DNA from: Verrucomicrobiota bacterium
GTDB taxonomy: Bacteria; Verrucomicrobiota; Verrucomicrobiia; Limisphaerales; UBA11320
Reading direction: 5' to 3'
Length of the DNA stretch: 64,000 nt
Assembly: GCA_016199985.1 (NCBI GenBank)
Contig: JACQFQ010000058.1
Location: 1 to 64,000, forward strand
The position numbers and the translations under genes were made by a program. Under the pieces are notes generated by a model, which saw only the letters and a list, made by a program, of their open reading frames with translations, was not told the DNA's origin and ran no database searches. Each line of letters begins with the position of its first letter. Position 1 is the stretch's first letter. Shown here one piece after another: positions 15,623 through 25,237 of the stretch.

Positions 15623-18169
15623 TCAGGGATTGTGGATCGCGCTGGGTTGCCGGTGCGGAACCGGTCGTTCGCAGGAGCTAGGGTGTTTGGACCTCGTCTT
15701 CTGGAAGATCCTCTGAAGTCGTCGTCTTTGGAGGGGGAGTCCTCTCGGTTTCGAAGGGCGGACACGGATGCGTCCGCCCTCGAGATCGATGCGCAAAGCC
15801 CCTGTTTCGCTGAGGACAAACCATCGCGGCGCCGAGGAGAATATCCTCTTCGATTGACCTGCGGCATTTCTGCGGGCCGCAGGGCTGCCCTCATCCACGA
15901 GAACCCCGACCGACGGATGGATTCTTTCCAGCAGCGCCTCTGACAACGCTATCCCTCGCGAAGGAATCCCCGCAACGAGCAGGTCGGCGCTCAGATCCAG
16001 CTCCGATTCCACCAGCGCGTTCTGTCCTGACCCGCTGAGCGCGGGCAGCCAGAGGACGCAGACTCCCGAGAACCAACCCTTCAGAACGAGCGGCGCGTCC
16101 TCGGCAGGGAGCGCGCTGCGGGTGCTGGGCGGGTAGAGAACGATCCAGGGCTCCGCGTGATCACCCTGGGAGAGGTCCACGCAGGAGAGGTTGTGGCGCT
16201 CCAAGTCGGATTTCCACTTCCGCCAGGCGATCGATCGAACGGGGACATCGGGCGCGAAGCGTTGGCGCACCGAGAATCTTGTTTCCAGGAATCCCGCCCC
16301 TCCCATGGCGCCTGTGACGCCTTGGGACAGCGCCAGGCGCTGAATCCGGTTGACGCCCGCTGCGGCGAGGAAGGGGTCGGTTTGGACGCGAGCCGTGCGT
16401 TCGTCTCCGGGATCGATCAGCCAGTTGGCCTGGAACCCTGGCGCCTGCGCCCACAACGTTGCGCCCGTTCGTCGAGGAAGGAGCGTGAGGCGGGCGCTCT
16501 TGAACTCCCAAAGCCCAAGTCCACACTGCGTCGCCGCCAGCGCGGCGAGCAGAGCGTAGGCGGGCTTGCGCACGGAGGGCGGGAGGAGGGCTCGAGCGAA
16601 GAAAACCAGGAGCGCCAGATAGTAGATCGCAAATCCCATCCATCCGGGAGCGGCCGCGTTCCAACATCCGCCCGGGAACTCGGCGGCGTACCGGCTGGCG
16701 GCGACCATGAGTTTCATCCAAAGCCAGCTGCTGTGGTTGAACAGCTCCGTGAGACCGGGAAACCACTCCCCGCAGGCGAGGCTCGCGACGGAACTGGACA
16801 ATGCGATGGTGCTCAGCGGCACCACGACCAGATTCGCCACGAGGCTCACCGGGTTGAAGACATGGAAGTAATGAACCACCCATGGCAGCGAGCCAATCCA
16901 GGCGGCGGCGGCCACAGAAATGTCGAGTACGAGGGCTCGCAGCGCCCCGTCGCGCCATTCCTTCCATCGCGGCGGGCGGGAGTGGGGAACGAGCGATTCA
17001 GTCGCGAGCTTCCGTTGCAGCCAGCCTTGGAACACAGGCGCGAGAGTGGCCAGGCTGAAGACCACGACGAAGGACAGTTGGAATCCCGCCTGGAACAACT
17101 GTTGCGGATCCCAGAAGAGAAGGATGAGGGCGGCGGTGGCGAGCGAGTTGATCAGGTTCCAGGGTCGTTGGATCGCCCATCCCGCCGCCACGACAGACAT
17201 CATCACCGCCGATCGGATCGCGGACGCCTGCCAGCCTGTCAGTCCGGTGTAGGCCCAGACCCCCGGCATCGCGATGAGCCCCGCCACCGATCTGGGCATC
17301 CCGGAGATCAATCCAACGCCGATGAAAATCCCGGCGATGAGCGCAATGTGCAGTCCGCTGATGGCGAAGACGTGGATGGTTCCGCTGCGCATGAATGGCT
17401 CCGATTGATCGGATGAGAGCCCGCCCTTCCACCCGAGCACCATCGCCCACAGGAGCCGGACGGTTTCGTCCTCCTCGGGCAGGCCGATCATCATCGTCCT
17501 GCGCCCCCAGTCCTGGAATCGATCGGTGATGGTCAGCGGGCTCAGCGGACTCGGGACGAGCAGCCGCCAATCGCGCGGCGCCTCGCTGCGCAACTGAAAG
17601 AACACGCCGTTGCGGCTGAGGTAGGCGCGGTAGTCGAAGCCTCCCGGAAACGCGGCTTCCGGAGGAGGATGGATGAGGCCGTTGAGCGCGATCCGTCTGC
17701 CGCCGCGGAATGTCCCGTCGAGCCTGCCTCGCGCGGCCACGACGATCTCGCCCTGGGCTGAACGCCACGCTTCTCCATCCAGCCGGAGCCGCTCGACAAA
17801 CACTCGCGCGGTCGTGGAGTAGTTCGTCCGACCGGCCTGCCCGCTCGCTCGCTCGACCGGCGATTCGAGGAGAGTTCCCTCGATGGAGACGAGGGTTTCC
17901 GAGGCGGGAAGGAGGTGGCGGAGATCGGTCGCGTCCCAGGGGGTGACCGCCAGCGACAGTCGGGCCGCGCCGGCAAACATCAGGGCGATCATGAGCCCGA
18001 CGTCGGCCCAGCGCGGGTGGAGGAGCGCGACGCAACCCATCATCGCGCATCCCCAAGCGACGCCGAACGGGATGTCGCAGACGTCCCGCAGCCAGACACC
18101 CAACGCAAAGCAGATGGCCGGACGTCCGAGCGGGAACTGTCGCCACCCCGCCGCGCTTTCTGGAATCAT
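15623..18169 (-). CDS. comEC: ComEC/Rec2-family DNA uptake channel with degenerate C-terminal domain
   Basis: 848 residues. Order: two N-terminal membrane helices, a DUF4131-like periplasmic OB region (about 60-210), the multi-helix Competence domain (about 225-520, containing HVFAISGLHIALIAG, the family core), and a C-terminal region of about 280 residues in the place of the usual metallo-beta-lactamase domain. The expected T-H-x-H-x-D-H metal motif is not visible; the matching place reads LALSQGVTGAMGG. It would form the inner-membrane channel for single-stranded DNA in natural transformation. The start at 18169 is fixed by an excellent GGGGAGG ribosome site; frames upstream are noise. No other com gene is adjacent. 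Confidence 0.88.
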   Translation of the reverse strand: MIPESAAGWRQFPLGRPAICFALGVWLRDVCDIPFGVAWGCAMMGCVALLHPRWADVGLMIALMFAGAARLSLAVTPWDATDLRHLLPASETLVSIEGTLLESPVERASGQAGRTNYSTTARVFVERLRLDGEAWRSAQGEIVVAARGRLDGTFRGGRRIALNGLIHPPPEAAFPGGFDYRAYLSRNGVFFQLRSEAPRDWRLLVPSPLSPLTITDRFQDWGRRTMMIGLPEEDETVRLLWAMVLGWKGGLSSDQSEPFMRSGTIHVFAISGLHIALIAGIFIGVGLISGMPRSVAGLIAMPGVWAYTGLTGWQASAIRSAVMMSVVAAGWAIQRPWNLINSLATAALILLFWDPQQLFQAGFQLSFVVVFSLATLAPVFQGWLQRKLATESLVPHSRPPRWKEWRDGALRALVLDISVAAAAWIGSLPWVVHYFHVFNPVSLVANLVVVPLSTIALSSSVASLACGEWFPGLTELFNHSSWLWMKLMVAASRYAAEFPGGCWNAAAPGWMGFAIYYLALLVFFARALLPPSVRKPAYALLAALAATQCGLGLWEFKSARLTLLPRRTGATLWAQAPGFQANWLIDPGDERTARVQTDPFLAAAGVNRIQRLALSQGVTGAMGGAGFLETRFSVRQRFAPDVPVRSIAWRKWKSDLERHNLSCVDLSQGDHAEPWIVLYPPSTRSALPAEDAPLVLKGWFSGVCVLWLPALSGSGQNALVESELDLSADLLVAGIPSRGIALSEALLERIHPSVGVLVDEGSPAARRNAAGQSKRIFSSAPRWFVLSETGALRIDLEGGRIRVRPSKPRGLPLQRRRLQRIFQKTRSKHPSSCERPVPHRQPSAIHNP

Positions 18170-18176
18170 GATAAAA

Positions 18177-18183
18177 CCTCCCC
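18177..18183 (-). promoter_or_regulatory. ribosome binding site of comEC
   Basis: On the minus strand GGGGAGG lies 7 bases before the ATG at 18169. It decides the start against an in-frame upstream ATG at 18301 that would add 44 unlikely residues. Confidence 0.7.
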
Positions 18184-18319
18184 GGTTGAATGAGCTCGTT
18201 GTCGCACGGGATGTGGGACGCGTCTCCTTGAACGGGCTCGAACTAAAGCTCCGCTCCTCGGAAGTCAACGGGGATTTGCGCGGATGCGTCCCGCCCTTCA
18301 AGCGGGCGGGGCAAACAAA

Positions 18320-18856
18320 CTACACGCAAACTCCGGATGCGCCGCCCCGCGACCGTTGCCGGCAGTAGGCCCACACGAAGCAGAGCCCGAGGCATGCGCC
18401 GAAGCTGTCGATGAGAACGTCCTGGACCTGGCCTGTGCGGGAGGGAACAAACAGCTGATGAATCTCGTCGGATCCCGCGTAGGCCGTGGCGAGGGCCCAG
18501 CTCCAGAAAGCCTCCCGGGGCTCCCAACTCCATCGAGGCGGACCGAGATGCCGGGAACGGTGAATCGCCCTCCATACGAACAGCGCCAGGAGGGCGTATT
18601 CCGTGACATGAGCGGTTTTGCGAACCGCCACCACGACATGATCCAGGGCTTGGTCGGAGATTGCGGGGTAAAGCAGGCGCACGATTGGGCCGATGATGCG
18701 GGAAGTGCGATTCGAGGATCCGGCGTCGCTGGACGCGCCGAAGATCACCAGGATCCAGACCAGGACGATGAGCCAATGCTTATAAGCGTTTCGCTTGAAC
18801 CACACCCATTCATGAGAGCAGACCGCGACCGCAGGGAAAACAGAGAAATTCCGCAT
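18320..18856 (-). CDS. VanZ family membrane protein
   Basis: 178 residues with four predicted membrane helices (about 26-42, 85-100, 112-128, 150-168). The VanZ core is clear: KTAHVTEYALLALF with the conserved His and Glu, and SDEIHQLFVPSRTGQVQD followed by DSFGACLG. VanZ-type proteins include a teicoplanin-resistance determinant, but most are of unknown membrane function. The chosen ATG leaves only 42 bases to the divergent secreted-protein gene, so the true start may lie further in, near the first helix (WVWFKRNAYKHW). Confidence 0.85.
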   Translation of the reverse strand: MRNFSVFPAVAVCSHEWVWFKRNAYKHWLIVLVWILVIFGASSDAGSSNRTSRIIGPIVRLLYPAISDQALDHVVVAVRKTAHVTEYALLALFVWRAIHRSRHLGPPRWSWEPREAFWSWALATAYAGSDEIHQLFVPSRTGQVQDVLIDSFGACLGLCFVWAYCRQRSRGGASGVCV

Positions 18857-18898
18857 TGGCTTTCCAGGTTTCTTTCTGGCATGGAAGGCGGCTCAAAG

Positions 18899-20629
18899 AT
18901 GAACACATGTTTGCGGTATTTTTCCCAGACGCTGATCTGGGCGACGTTGGCCCAGGCCCTCTCCGTCGCGGCGGCGGCCGGCGATCCTGTCCTGTATCAC
19001 CACCACTCGGCGGGCGCGTCGACGTTCCTGAAATCGAGTCAGGGCAAGACTTTTCAGCAGGTGTGGTCGCTTCCTGAAACCGAGGCTTTCCGCAAGCACG
19101 TCGCCACGAACGTCGCGCGGGTGATCCAAAGCCAGATCGTCTCCCATGTTTCCTCGGGCGCCCCGGACTCCAGCGGCGTGTTGACGCCGCTCCTGGAGGA
19201 CCTCACGCAATACGAGTCGGTGCTCGATATTCGCGGTTCCGCGGGAAAAAGGGAATGGGTCCTCGCGTTGAAGGCGCCGGACGCGCGTCGACAAGCCTGG
19301 GACGCCGGACTGCGGAACCTCCTCAAGAACGAGAAGCTCCCGGCCCCTCAGGCGAAGCGCTGGGGAGCCGCTTCGGGGAACCAAGTTTCGTTTTCGGCGA
19401 GTCGCCTGGCCTGGGCGAACGCGGGAGAGTGGCTGGTGGTGGGATGGGGTCCGGCTCTGCCTGCGATCTGGGATCAGACGTTGAAGGACATCAAATCCAC
19501 GCAGCGCCCCGAGCCGACGCTGGGAGGCGACACTTGGTTGAAGCTCGAAGCGGATCTGGCCGGGTTGCGATCCACATTCACGGAGATCCCGGGTTTTGTG
19601 GACGCGCGGCTGAATCTTTCCCTCGCGGGCAAGGGAGACAATGTCCGCACGGATGGCAAGCTGACCTTCCCTGGAAATCTGGGCTGGTCGCCCGAGCCGT
19701 GGAATCTCCCGACGAACACCATCCATGATCCGTTGGTGAGCTTCAGCGCCGCTCGCGGGATCGCCCCGCTGCTGCGTTTGAGCGACGACGCGAAGCCTTT
19801 CCATCTGGAGCGTTATCCCAATCAGGCCTGCGCCTGGGGCATGGGGATGATTCCGTATCTTGTCTACGTGGCGTATCCGCAGACCGGGGTGAGCAATCTG
19901 CTTTGGCAGGCGCTTCCCAACATCCCCACCGTGATCAGCAACTACGGCAAAGTGGTGGGCCAGCTCATGTGGGTCAGCAACACGACCCAGGTCCGGTGGC
20001 AGGGACTCCCTTTCGCAACGCCGATCATGAGGCCCGCGATGGATCATCAGCAGGAGTTTCTCATGGCGGGGCTCATGCCGCCTTACGCCTCGAAACAGCT
20101 CCCGCCTCCGGAGCTCTACAGCTTCCTGGGCCGGACAAATCTCGCGTTTTACGATTGGGAAATCACCGAGGAGCGCGTGCTCGCCTGGCGACGGATCGTG
20201 CAGGCCGCCCTGATTGGATTCTTTCGCGAAATTCCCTCCACAAACACCGTTTCAGAGCGTCTTGGCGAAACCCTGAGCCATGGGAAGCGGCTGGGAAACA
20301 GCGTCACCGAGGTCACCGTCACGAAACCCAATGAGCTCACGCTGATGCGGCAATCTCCCGTGGGATTCACCGGTATGGAGATCGTGCATCTGCTCCGATG
20401 GGTCGACTCCCCCGGCTTTCCGTTCGCGTATGGTCGAGCGCCGGCCGCGGACATGAAGGCCGAGGTCCTGCGGCAGCGCGCGCTCCATCCCCCGGGGACG
20501 GCCGCTCCCTCCTTGCGTCCGATCCCGAAGCGCCCTGGAGTCACGAACGCTCCCGCCCCATCGCGCAACGATGGACGGAAGCCCGCGCTCCCCGCGGCGA
20601 AGCCCGCCAAGTCGGAACCCAACAACTAA
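18899..20629 (+). CDS. secreted protein of unknown function (576 aa)
   Basis: The protein has an N-terminal signal peptide (residues 1-27, MNTCLRYFSQTLIWATLAQA, then AAAAGDP) and a globular extracytoplasmic part. The C-terminal 60 residues are Pro/Ala/Lys-rich, likely disordered. A GGAAGG lies about 10 bases upstream of the ATG at 18899; an ATG at 18881 adds 6 residues. No domain is recognised; segments such as SFSAARGIAPLLRL recall DUF-type planctomycete/verrucomicrobial lipid- or envelope-associated proteins but no assignment is made. It ends 12 bases before pdxJ, so the two may be co-transcribed. Confidence 0.8.
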   Translation: MNTCLRYFSQTLIWATLAQALSVAAAAGDPVLYHHHSAGASTFLKSSQGKTFQQVWSLPETEAFRKHVATNVARVIQSQIVSHVSSGAPDSSGVLTPLLEDLTQYESVLDIRGSAGKREWVLALKAPDARRQAWDAGLRNLLKNEKLPAPQAKRWGAASGNQVSFSASRLAWANAGEWLVVGWGPALPAIWDQTLKDIKSTQRPEPTLGGDTWLKLEADLAGLRSTFTEIPGFVDARLNLSLAGKGDNVRTDGKLTFPGNLGWSPEPWNLPTNTIHDPLVSFSAARGIAPLLRLSDDAKPFHLERYPNQACAWGMGMIPYLVYVAYPQTGVSNLLWQALPNIPTVISNYGKVVGQLMWVSNTTQVRWQGLPFATPIMRPAMDHQQEFLMAGLMPPYASKQLPPPELYSFLGRTNLAFYDWEITEERVLAWRRIVQAALIGFFREIPSTNTVSERLGETLSHGKRLGNSVTEVTVTKPNELTLMRQSPVGFTGMEIVHLLRWVDSPGFPFAYGRAPAADMKAEVLRQRALHPPGTAAPSLRPIPKRPGVTNAPAPSRNDGRKPALPAAKPAKSEPNN

Positions 20630-20641
20630 TTCCGGCCCCGC

Positions 20642-21394
20642 ATGCTACGACTCGGCGTCAACATCGACCATGTGGCGACGTTGCGGGAAGCCCGCTACCG
20701 GGGATTGGCGAAAGGCGAGCCGGATCCGGTGGCTGCCGCCCTGCAGTGCGAAGCGGCGGGCGCCCACGGAATCACCGCGCATCTTCGCGAGGATCGCCGG
20801 CATCTTCAGGATCGGGATCTCGCCCGCCTCCGCGAGAAGATTCGCACGCGCCTTAATTTTGAAATGGGCAACACGCCCGAGATGGTTCGCATCGCCCACG
20901 CCACCCGTCCCGACATCGTGTGCCTGGTGCCGGAGAGGCGCGAGGAGGTCACCACGGAGGGAGGCTTGGACGTCGTTGCGCGCGAGGACTCGATCGCCAA
21001 GACTCGTCGCAGCCTGAACGAACGCGGCATTGAAGTGAGCCTCTTCATCGCGCCCGACCTCGACCAGATCGAGGCGGCCGCTCGTGTCGGGACGCAGTTT
21101 GTCGAGCTGCACACGGGGGCCTACGCGGAGGCGTTCGACCAGCCGGATCGCCGCGAGGCGGAGCTGCGACGATTGATCGACGCCGCGGAGCTCGCCTATC
21201 AACGGGGCGTTCGCGTCAACGCGGGCCATGGGCTCACGGTTCCCAATGTCCCCAGCCTCTTCGTCGTGCCCCGTCTTGAGGAGCTCAACATCGGCCACCA
21301 CATCATCAGCCGGTCCATCACCGTGGGATTGTCCGCGGCGGTCCAGGAGATGTTGCAGGCGATGAAGGGCTACCGCGGATCGCCCGGGGGCTGA
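20642..21394 (+). CDS. pdxJ: pyridoxine 5'-phosphate synthase
   Basis: 250 residues, the usual PdxJ length. Recognised by the opening LGVNIDHVATLREAR, the HLREDRRHLQDRD block, the FEMGN segment, LVPERREEVTTEGGLD, and the C-terminal VNAGHGLTVPNV and NIGHHIISR phosphate-binding loops; the catalytic Glu and His positions appear intact. It condenses 1-deoxyxylulose 5-phosphate with 3-amino-2-oxopropyl phosphate to make pyridoxine 5'-phosphate in the DXP-dependent vitamin B6 route. The last 25 bases overlap the convergent LarA-like gene. Confidence 0.97.
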   Translation: MLRLGVNIDHVATLREARYRGLAKGEPDPVAAALQCEAAGAHGITAHLREDRRHLQDRDLARLREKIRTRLNFEMGNTPEMVRIAHATRPDIVCLVPERREEVTTEGGLDVVAREDSIAKTRRSLNERGIEVSLFIAPDLDQIEAAARVGTQFVELHTGAYAEAFDQPDRREAELRRLIDAAELAYQRGVRVNAGHGLTVPNVPSLFVVPRLEELNIGHHIISRSITVGLSAAVQEMLQAMKGYRGSPGG

Positions 21395-22677
21395 GAGGCG
21401 GGGGCGCCGCGGATCGGGCGCAGGTAGGGGATGGTCAGCGGGCCCTGCGGCAGCACGCCGATCCGGCCCTCGCCGCCCAAACGACGCAGCTCCCCCATGA
21501 CGGCCTCGCGGATATCGCGGCAGGGCTCAAGGTGGCAAGCGCGAACCACCTCTTCCGGCAGGCTGCTGTAAACGAGAACGCGGGCGCGCCTCTGCACGAG
21601 CGCCTGGATCTGCGCCTGCCATTGCTCCGGCTGGGTTTCTCTTCCTGACATGATTCTCTTCAACAGCTCCTCCGCGCTTCGGGCGGAGCGATGCAGTTGA
21701 TCCATCGGGCTGCCGGCGGGAACCCCTTCGCGGCACTCGCACGCGAGGATCAGCAGGCCTCCGGCCTTCAGGATCCGCGCGCCGGCGCTCATCCCTTTCA
21801 CCCCTTGATAGAGGTTCAGGTCGAGAGGGTAACCGCTGTTCGTTGCGACGACGACGTCGAAGGCCTCCTCCTGCGGCTGCATCACGGACTCACGCACGAA
21901 TTCGCAGCCTTGGCGGTGGGCCTCGATCAGGTCGCCGGCGAACACGGCCGTGATCTCCCGCGCCTGGTTCAGGGTCACGTTCACCAGGAAGGACGGTCCC
22001 ACCCGCAGCGCGACATCCCGCAGCTCCTCCCACAGCGGATTGCCGAAGGTGACTCCGAAGGACGCGTTGGGATCTCCGATGTTGCGCGCGTTGTGGCTGC
22101 TCATCACGGTCCGCAAGGCCGCCACGCCGGGGATGACGCCCTTGACCCCGCCGCTGAATCCCGCGAAGAAATGGGGCTCGATGAATCCGGTTACGATCCG
22201 GACATCGGCGTCGGCGCAATGACGGTTGATCCATGCCGGCCCGCCGTCGCGCATCACCCCGAATTGCCGATGGGCGTCCAGGTTCTCGGGCTCATGGTTC
22301 AGAACGCGATAGTTCCGCGCGACCTCGGGCGTGAGCAGCCGTTCCAGCTCGGGGCCCGTGTTGGGGCGATGGGTGCCGAGCTGGTTGAGGAGAACAATGT
22401 TCTCGCGGGGCACAAAAGCCAGGTGATCGAGCAGCCACGGAATGATCCGCTCATTGGGCGTGGCGCGGGTGATGTCGCTGAAGGAAACGCAGACCCGGTC
22501 GCCGGGACGGATCCATTCTCGCAGCGGTCTCGCGGCGATGGGGTTTTCGAGCGCGCGAAGAAAGGCCGCGCGCTCGTCGGAGAGCCCCGCGTGCGCCCGA
22601 GGCTCGATCACGGTGGTTCGACTCTCTGGAAAATCGATGGGCAGGTGTCCCTGCCCGTAAGCTAGCCGGACGATCAT
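21370..22677 (-). CDS. LarA-family nickel-dependent racemase/epimerase
   Basis: 435 residues, close to LarA (about 424). All active-site positions of lactate racemase have counterparts: Asp68 and Arg71 (SFSDITRAT), His103 (GTHRPNT), His169 and Lys179 (PHFFAGFSGGVKG) and His195 (SSHNARN). Lys would carry the pyridinium thiocarbonyl nickel-pincer cofactor. The enzyme would racemise or epimerise a 2-hydroxy acid; the substrate is unknown because the family is broad. Start MIVRLAYGQG at 22677 fits family starts; an ATG at 22749 with AAGGA 8 bases upstream is the alternative (+24 residues). The cofactor genes larB, larC and larE are not in the window. Confidence 0.88.
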   Translation of the reverse strand: MIVRLAYGQGHLPIDFPESRTTVIEPRAHAGLSDERAAFLRALENPIAARPLREWIRPGDRVCVSFSDITRATPNERIIPWLLDHLAFVPRENIVLLNQLGTHRPNTGPELERLLTPEVARNYRVLNHEPENLDAHRQFGVMRDGGPAWINRHCADADVRIVTGFIEPHFFAGFSGGVKGVIPGVAALRTVMSSHNARNIGDPNASFGVTFGNPLWEELRDVALRVGPSFLVNVTLNQAREITAVFAGDLIEAHRQGCEFVRESVMQPQEEAFDVVVATNSGYPLDLNLYQGVKGMSAGARILKAGGLLILACECREGVPAGSPMDQLHRSARSAEELLKRIMSGRETQPEQWQAQIQALVQRRARVLVYSSLPEEVVRACHLEPCRDIREAVMGELRRLGGEGRIGVLPQGPLTIPYLRPIRGAPASQPPGDPR

Positions 22678-22798
22678 ACAAGGCGTCTCGCCGGGGCGGA
22701 TTCGCGCGCCAGCGAACGCGATCCTTCCAGCTCGCGCGGGAAAGACCATCCATTTGTTCCTTGAATAAATCCCTTCAACCAAGGATCCATAGATCGAT

Positions 22799-24106
22799 AT
22801 GACCAATGACTCTTCGCCGGACCTGTCCCGTCGTCGCTTCATCTCGAGGGCTTCGAGCGCCGCCCTGGCGGGCGCCGTCGTGATGCCGGGCATCCTCACC
22901 TCGAAAACCCGGGCGGCGTCGCCCGGCGACACGATCAAGGTGGGGCTTGTGGGCTGCGGCGGGCGCGGGACGGGCGCGGCGAACCAAGCCCTGGGCGCGG
23001 ACCAGAACGTGAAGCTGACGGCGATGGGCGACATGTTCGAATCCCAGCTGAAGACCAGCCTGTCCTCATTGCGAGCCCAGCATCCGGCGACCAAGTTTGA
23101 CGTGACCCCGGAGAGCCAGTTCACTGGGCCCGACGCGTTTCGCAAGGTGATCGACAGCGGCGTCGACCTGGTTGTTCTCGCGTCCCCTCCCGGGTTTCGC
23201 CCCGTCCATTTCGAATACGCGGTGAAGGCGAACAAGCACATCTTCTGCGAGAAGCCGATGGCGACGGACGCGGTCGGAGTTCGCTCCATCATGAAGTCCG
23301 TCGAGCTCTCCAAGCAGAAGAATCTCGCGGTCGTGGCGGGCTTCTGCTGGCGCTATGACTACGCGCGCCGGGCGTTCTACTATCAAGTCCACCAGGGCGC
23401 GCTCGGCGATGTGCGCGCGATCTACGCGACCTATCTCACCAGCCCTGTGAAGCCGATGCCGATGGCGTCGACCCGGCCCGATGGCATGGCGGACATGGAG
23501 TGGCAGATTCGCAACTGGTACAATTTTGCATGGCTGTCCGGCGACGGGCTGGTCGAGCAGGCGATCCACAGCATCGACAAGATCGCGTGGGCGATGAAGG
23601 ACGAGCCGCCCGCGAAGTGCACCGCGGTGGGCGGCCGCGCCGCGCCGTCGCACGGCGGAAACATCTACGACCACATCGAGGTGAATTACGAGTGGGAGAG
23701 CGGCGTGCGCGCGTTCATGGCGCAGCGCCAGACCAACAACTGCCACTCCGAGAACAACGATTATCTGATGGGCTCAAAAGGCTTCGGCTATATCAATGGC
23801 CGCGGCGTTTACGTCACCGGCGAGAACCCATGGAAGTACAGCGGCGGGAAGAACGACATGTATCAGACCGAGCATGACGAGCTCTTTGCGTCGATTCGCG
23901 CCGGCAAGCCCCTGAACGACGGCGTTCGCATGGCGCGGAGCACTCTCATGGGGATCATGGGCCGCATGGCCGCGTATACCGGCAAGGAGGTGACGTGGGA
24001 GATGATGCTCAACTCGCAGGAGCGTCTTGTGCCCGAGACGATTGATTTGAAGGCCTCGTTCGACGCGCCTCCCACCGCGATCCCGGGGAAGACCGCCTTT
24101 GCTTGA
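22799..24106 (+). CDS. Tat-exported Gfo/Idh/MocA family oxidoreductase
   Basis: 435 residues. A twin-arginine signal (SRRRFISRASS, residues 10-20, with a following hydrophobic run to about 40) precedes a Rossmann fold with G-x-G-x-x-G-type loop (VGLVGCGGRGTG) and the family EKP motif (IFCEKPMATDA). The C-terminal half is the alpha/beta GFO_IDH_MocA_C domain. Such exported oxidoreductases are abundant in Verrucomicrobia and Planctomycetes and probably oxidise or epimerise sugars with a tightly held NAD(P). It is followed 54 bases later by a Tat-exported sugar isomerase, a usual pairing. Confidence 0.92.
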   Translation: MTNDSSPDLSRRRFISRASSAALAGAVVMPGILTSKTRAASPGDTIKVGLVGCGGRGTGAANQALGADQNVKLTAMGDMFESQLKTSLSSLRAQHPATKFDVTPESQFTGPDAFRKVIDSGVDLVVLASPPGFRPVHFEYAVKANKHIFCEKPMATDAVGVRSIMKSVELSKQKNLAVVAGFCWRYDYARRAFYYQVHQGALGDVRAIYATYLTSPVKPMPMASTRPDGMADMEWQIRNWYNFAWLSGDGLVEQAIHSIDKIAWAMKDEPPAKCTAVGGRAAPSHGGNIYDHIEVNYEWESGVRAFMAQRQTNNCHSENNDYLMGSKGFGYINGRGVYVTGENPWKYSGGKNDMYQTEHDELFASIRAGKPLNDGVRMARSTLMGIMGRMAAYTGKEVTWEMMLNSQERLVPETIDLKASFDAPPTAIPGKTAFA

Positions 24107-24160
24107 TATCAGCAGGAACCAGCGCGAGACGATCGCGAAGAAAACCAAACGCCACATCCT

Positions 24161-25063
24161 ATGACCCACTCCCGACGCGATTTCATGAAGCAGAGCGCCG
24201 CCGCCTTGGCGACCGCCGCGCTCGCCGCTCCCGCAACCTCGCTGCTGGCCGCTGACGCTCCGAAGCGATCCATCAAGAAAGCCATCATGTACGGCACCGT
24301 GGGCGTGAAAGGCTCCGTGATGGAAAAGCTGCGGGCGGTCAAGGACGCCGGCTTTGAGGGGGTGGAGCCCAACAGCCACATGGACCAGGACGAGGTGGTG
24401 AAAGCCCTGGAGGCCACGGGGCTGAAGGCCGCGAGCGTTTGCTGCTCGACGCACTGGCATGACACGCTCACGCACAACAGCCAGAACGTCCGGGATCGTG
24501 GGCTCGAGGGACTGAAGCAAGCCATGCGCGACGCGAAGCGCTACGGCGCCACGTCGGTGCTCCTCGTGCCCGGCGTTGTGAACAAGGAGGTCGGCTATGC
24601 CGACGCCTGGACACGGTCCATTGAGCAGATCCGGAAGGCGGTTCCGTTGGCCGAGGAGCTCCAGGTGAAAATCGCGATCGAGAATGTCTGGAACAATTTC
24701 ATCATGAGCCCGCTGGAGGCGGCCCGGTTTGTCGACGAGTGCCAGAGCCCCTGGGTCGGATGGCACTTCGACATTGGCAACGTGATCAACTACGGGTGGC
24801 CAGAGCAGTGGATCAAAACGCTGGGCGCCCGCATTTCGCGGCTTCACATCAAGGAGTACAGCCGTGAGAAGCGCGACAAGCAGGGGCCCTACGCCGGTTT
24901 CAACGTGAAGTTTCTGGAGGGATCGAACGACTGGCCCGCGGTGATGAAGGCCCTGGACGCGGTGGGGTACTCGAGTTGGGGGATCGCCGAACAAGGCGGC
25001 GGCGACACGCCCGAGGGGTTGAAGGATCTTGTGGATAGAATGGACAAGATCTTCGCCAGCTAG
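24161..25063 (+). CDS. Tat-exported sugar phosphate isomerase/epimerase (TIM barrel)
   Basis: 300 residues with a twin-arginine signal (SRRDFMKQSAA) and cleavage near LLAADAP at about residue 30. The rest is an AP-endonuclease-2/xylose-isomerase-like TIM barrel: metal-ligand candidates are the Glu in KIAIENVWNN, the Asp and His in WHFDIGN, His in RLHIKEY and Glu in GIAEQGG. It probably acts on sugars or keto-sugars together with the upstream oxidoreductase; hydroxypyruvate isomerase-like activity is possible. The exact substrate cannot be read. Confidence 0.9.
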   Translation: MTHSRRDFMKQSAAALATAALAAPATSLLAADAPKRSIKKAIMYGTVGVKGSVMEKLRAVKDAGFEGVEPNSHMDQDEVVKALEATGLKAASVCCSTHWHDTLTHNSQNVRDRGLEGLKQAMRDAKRYGATSVLLVPGVVNKEVGYADAWTRSIEQIRKAVPLAEELQVKIAIENVWNNFIMSPLEAARFVDECQSPWVGWHFDIGNVINYGWPEQWIKTLGARISRLHIKEYSREKRDKQGPYAGFNVKFLEGSNDWPAVMKALDAVGYSSWGIAEQGGGDTPEGLKDLVDRMDKIFAS

Positions 25064-25237
25064 CGGTTTATCGGGCTTTCACCGCGTCGGTCGGGACGCA
25101 GGGGTTCCGGCGGTTTTGAGGTTTCAGCCCGCAATGGCAACCTTCCGCAGGTTTCGTGAAAAAACGGGCTCGCAAGACGGTGTCACCCAGTAGAGGGTCT
25201 CTCCGAACCACTCCAACTCCCAGCTCTCCTGTCGCCT

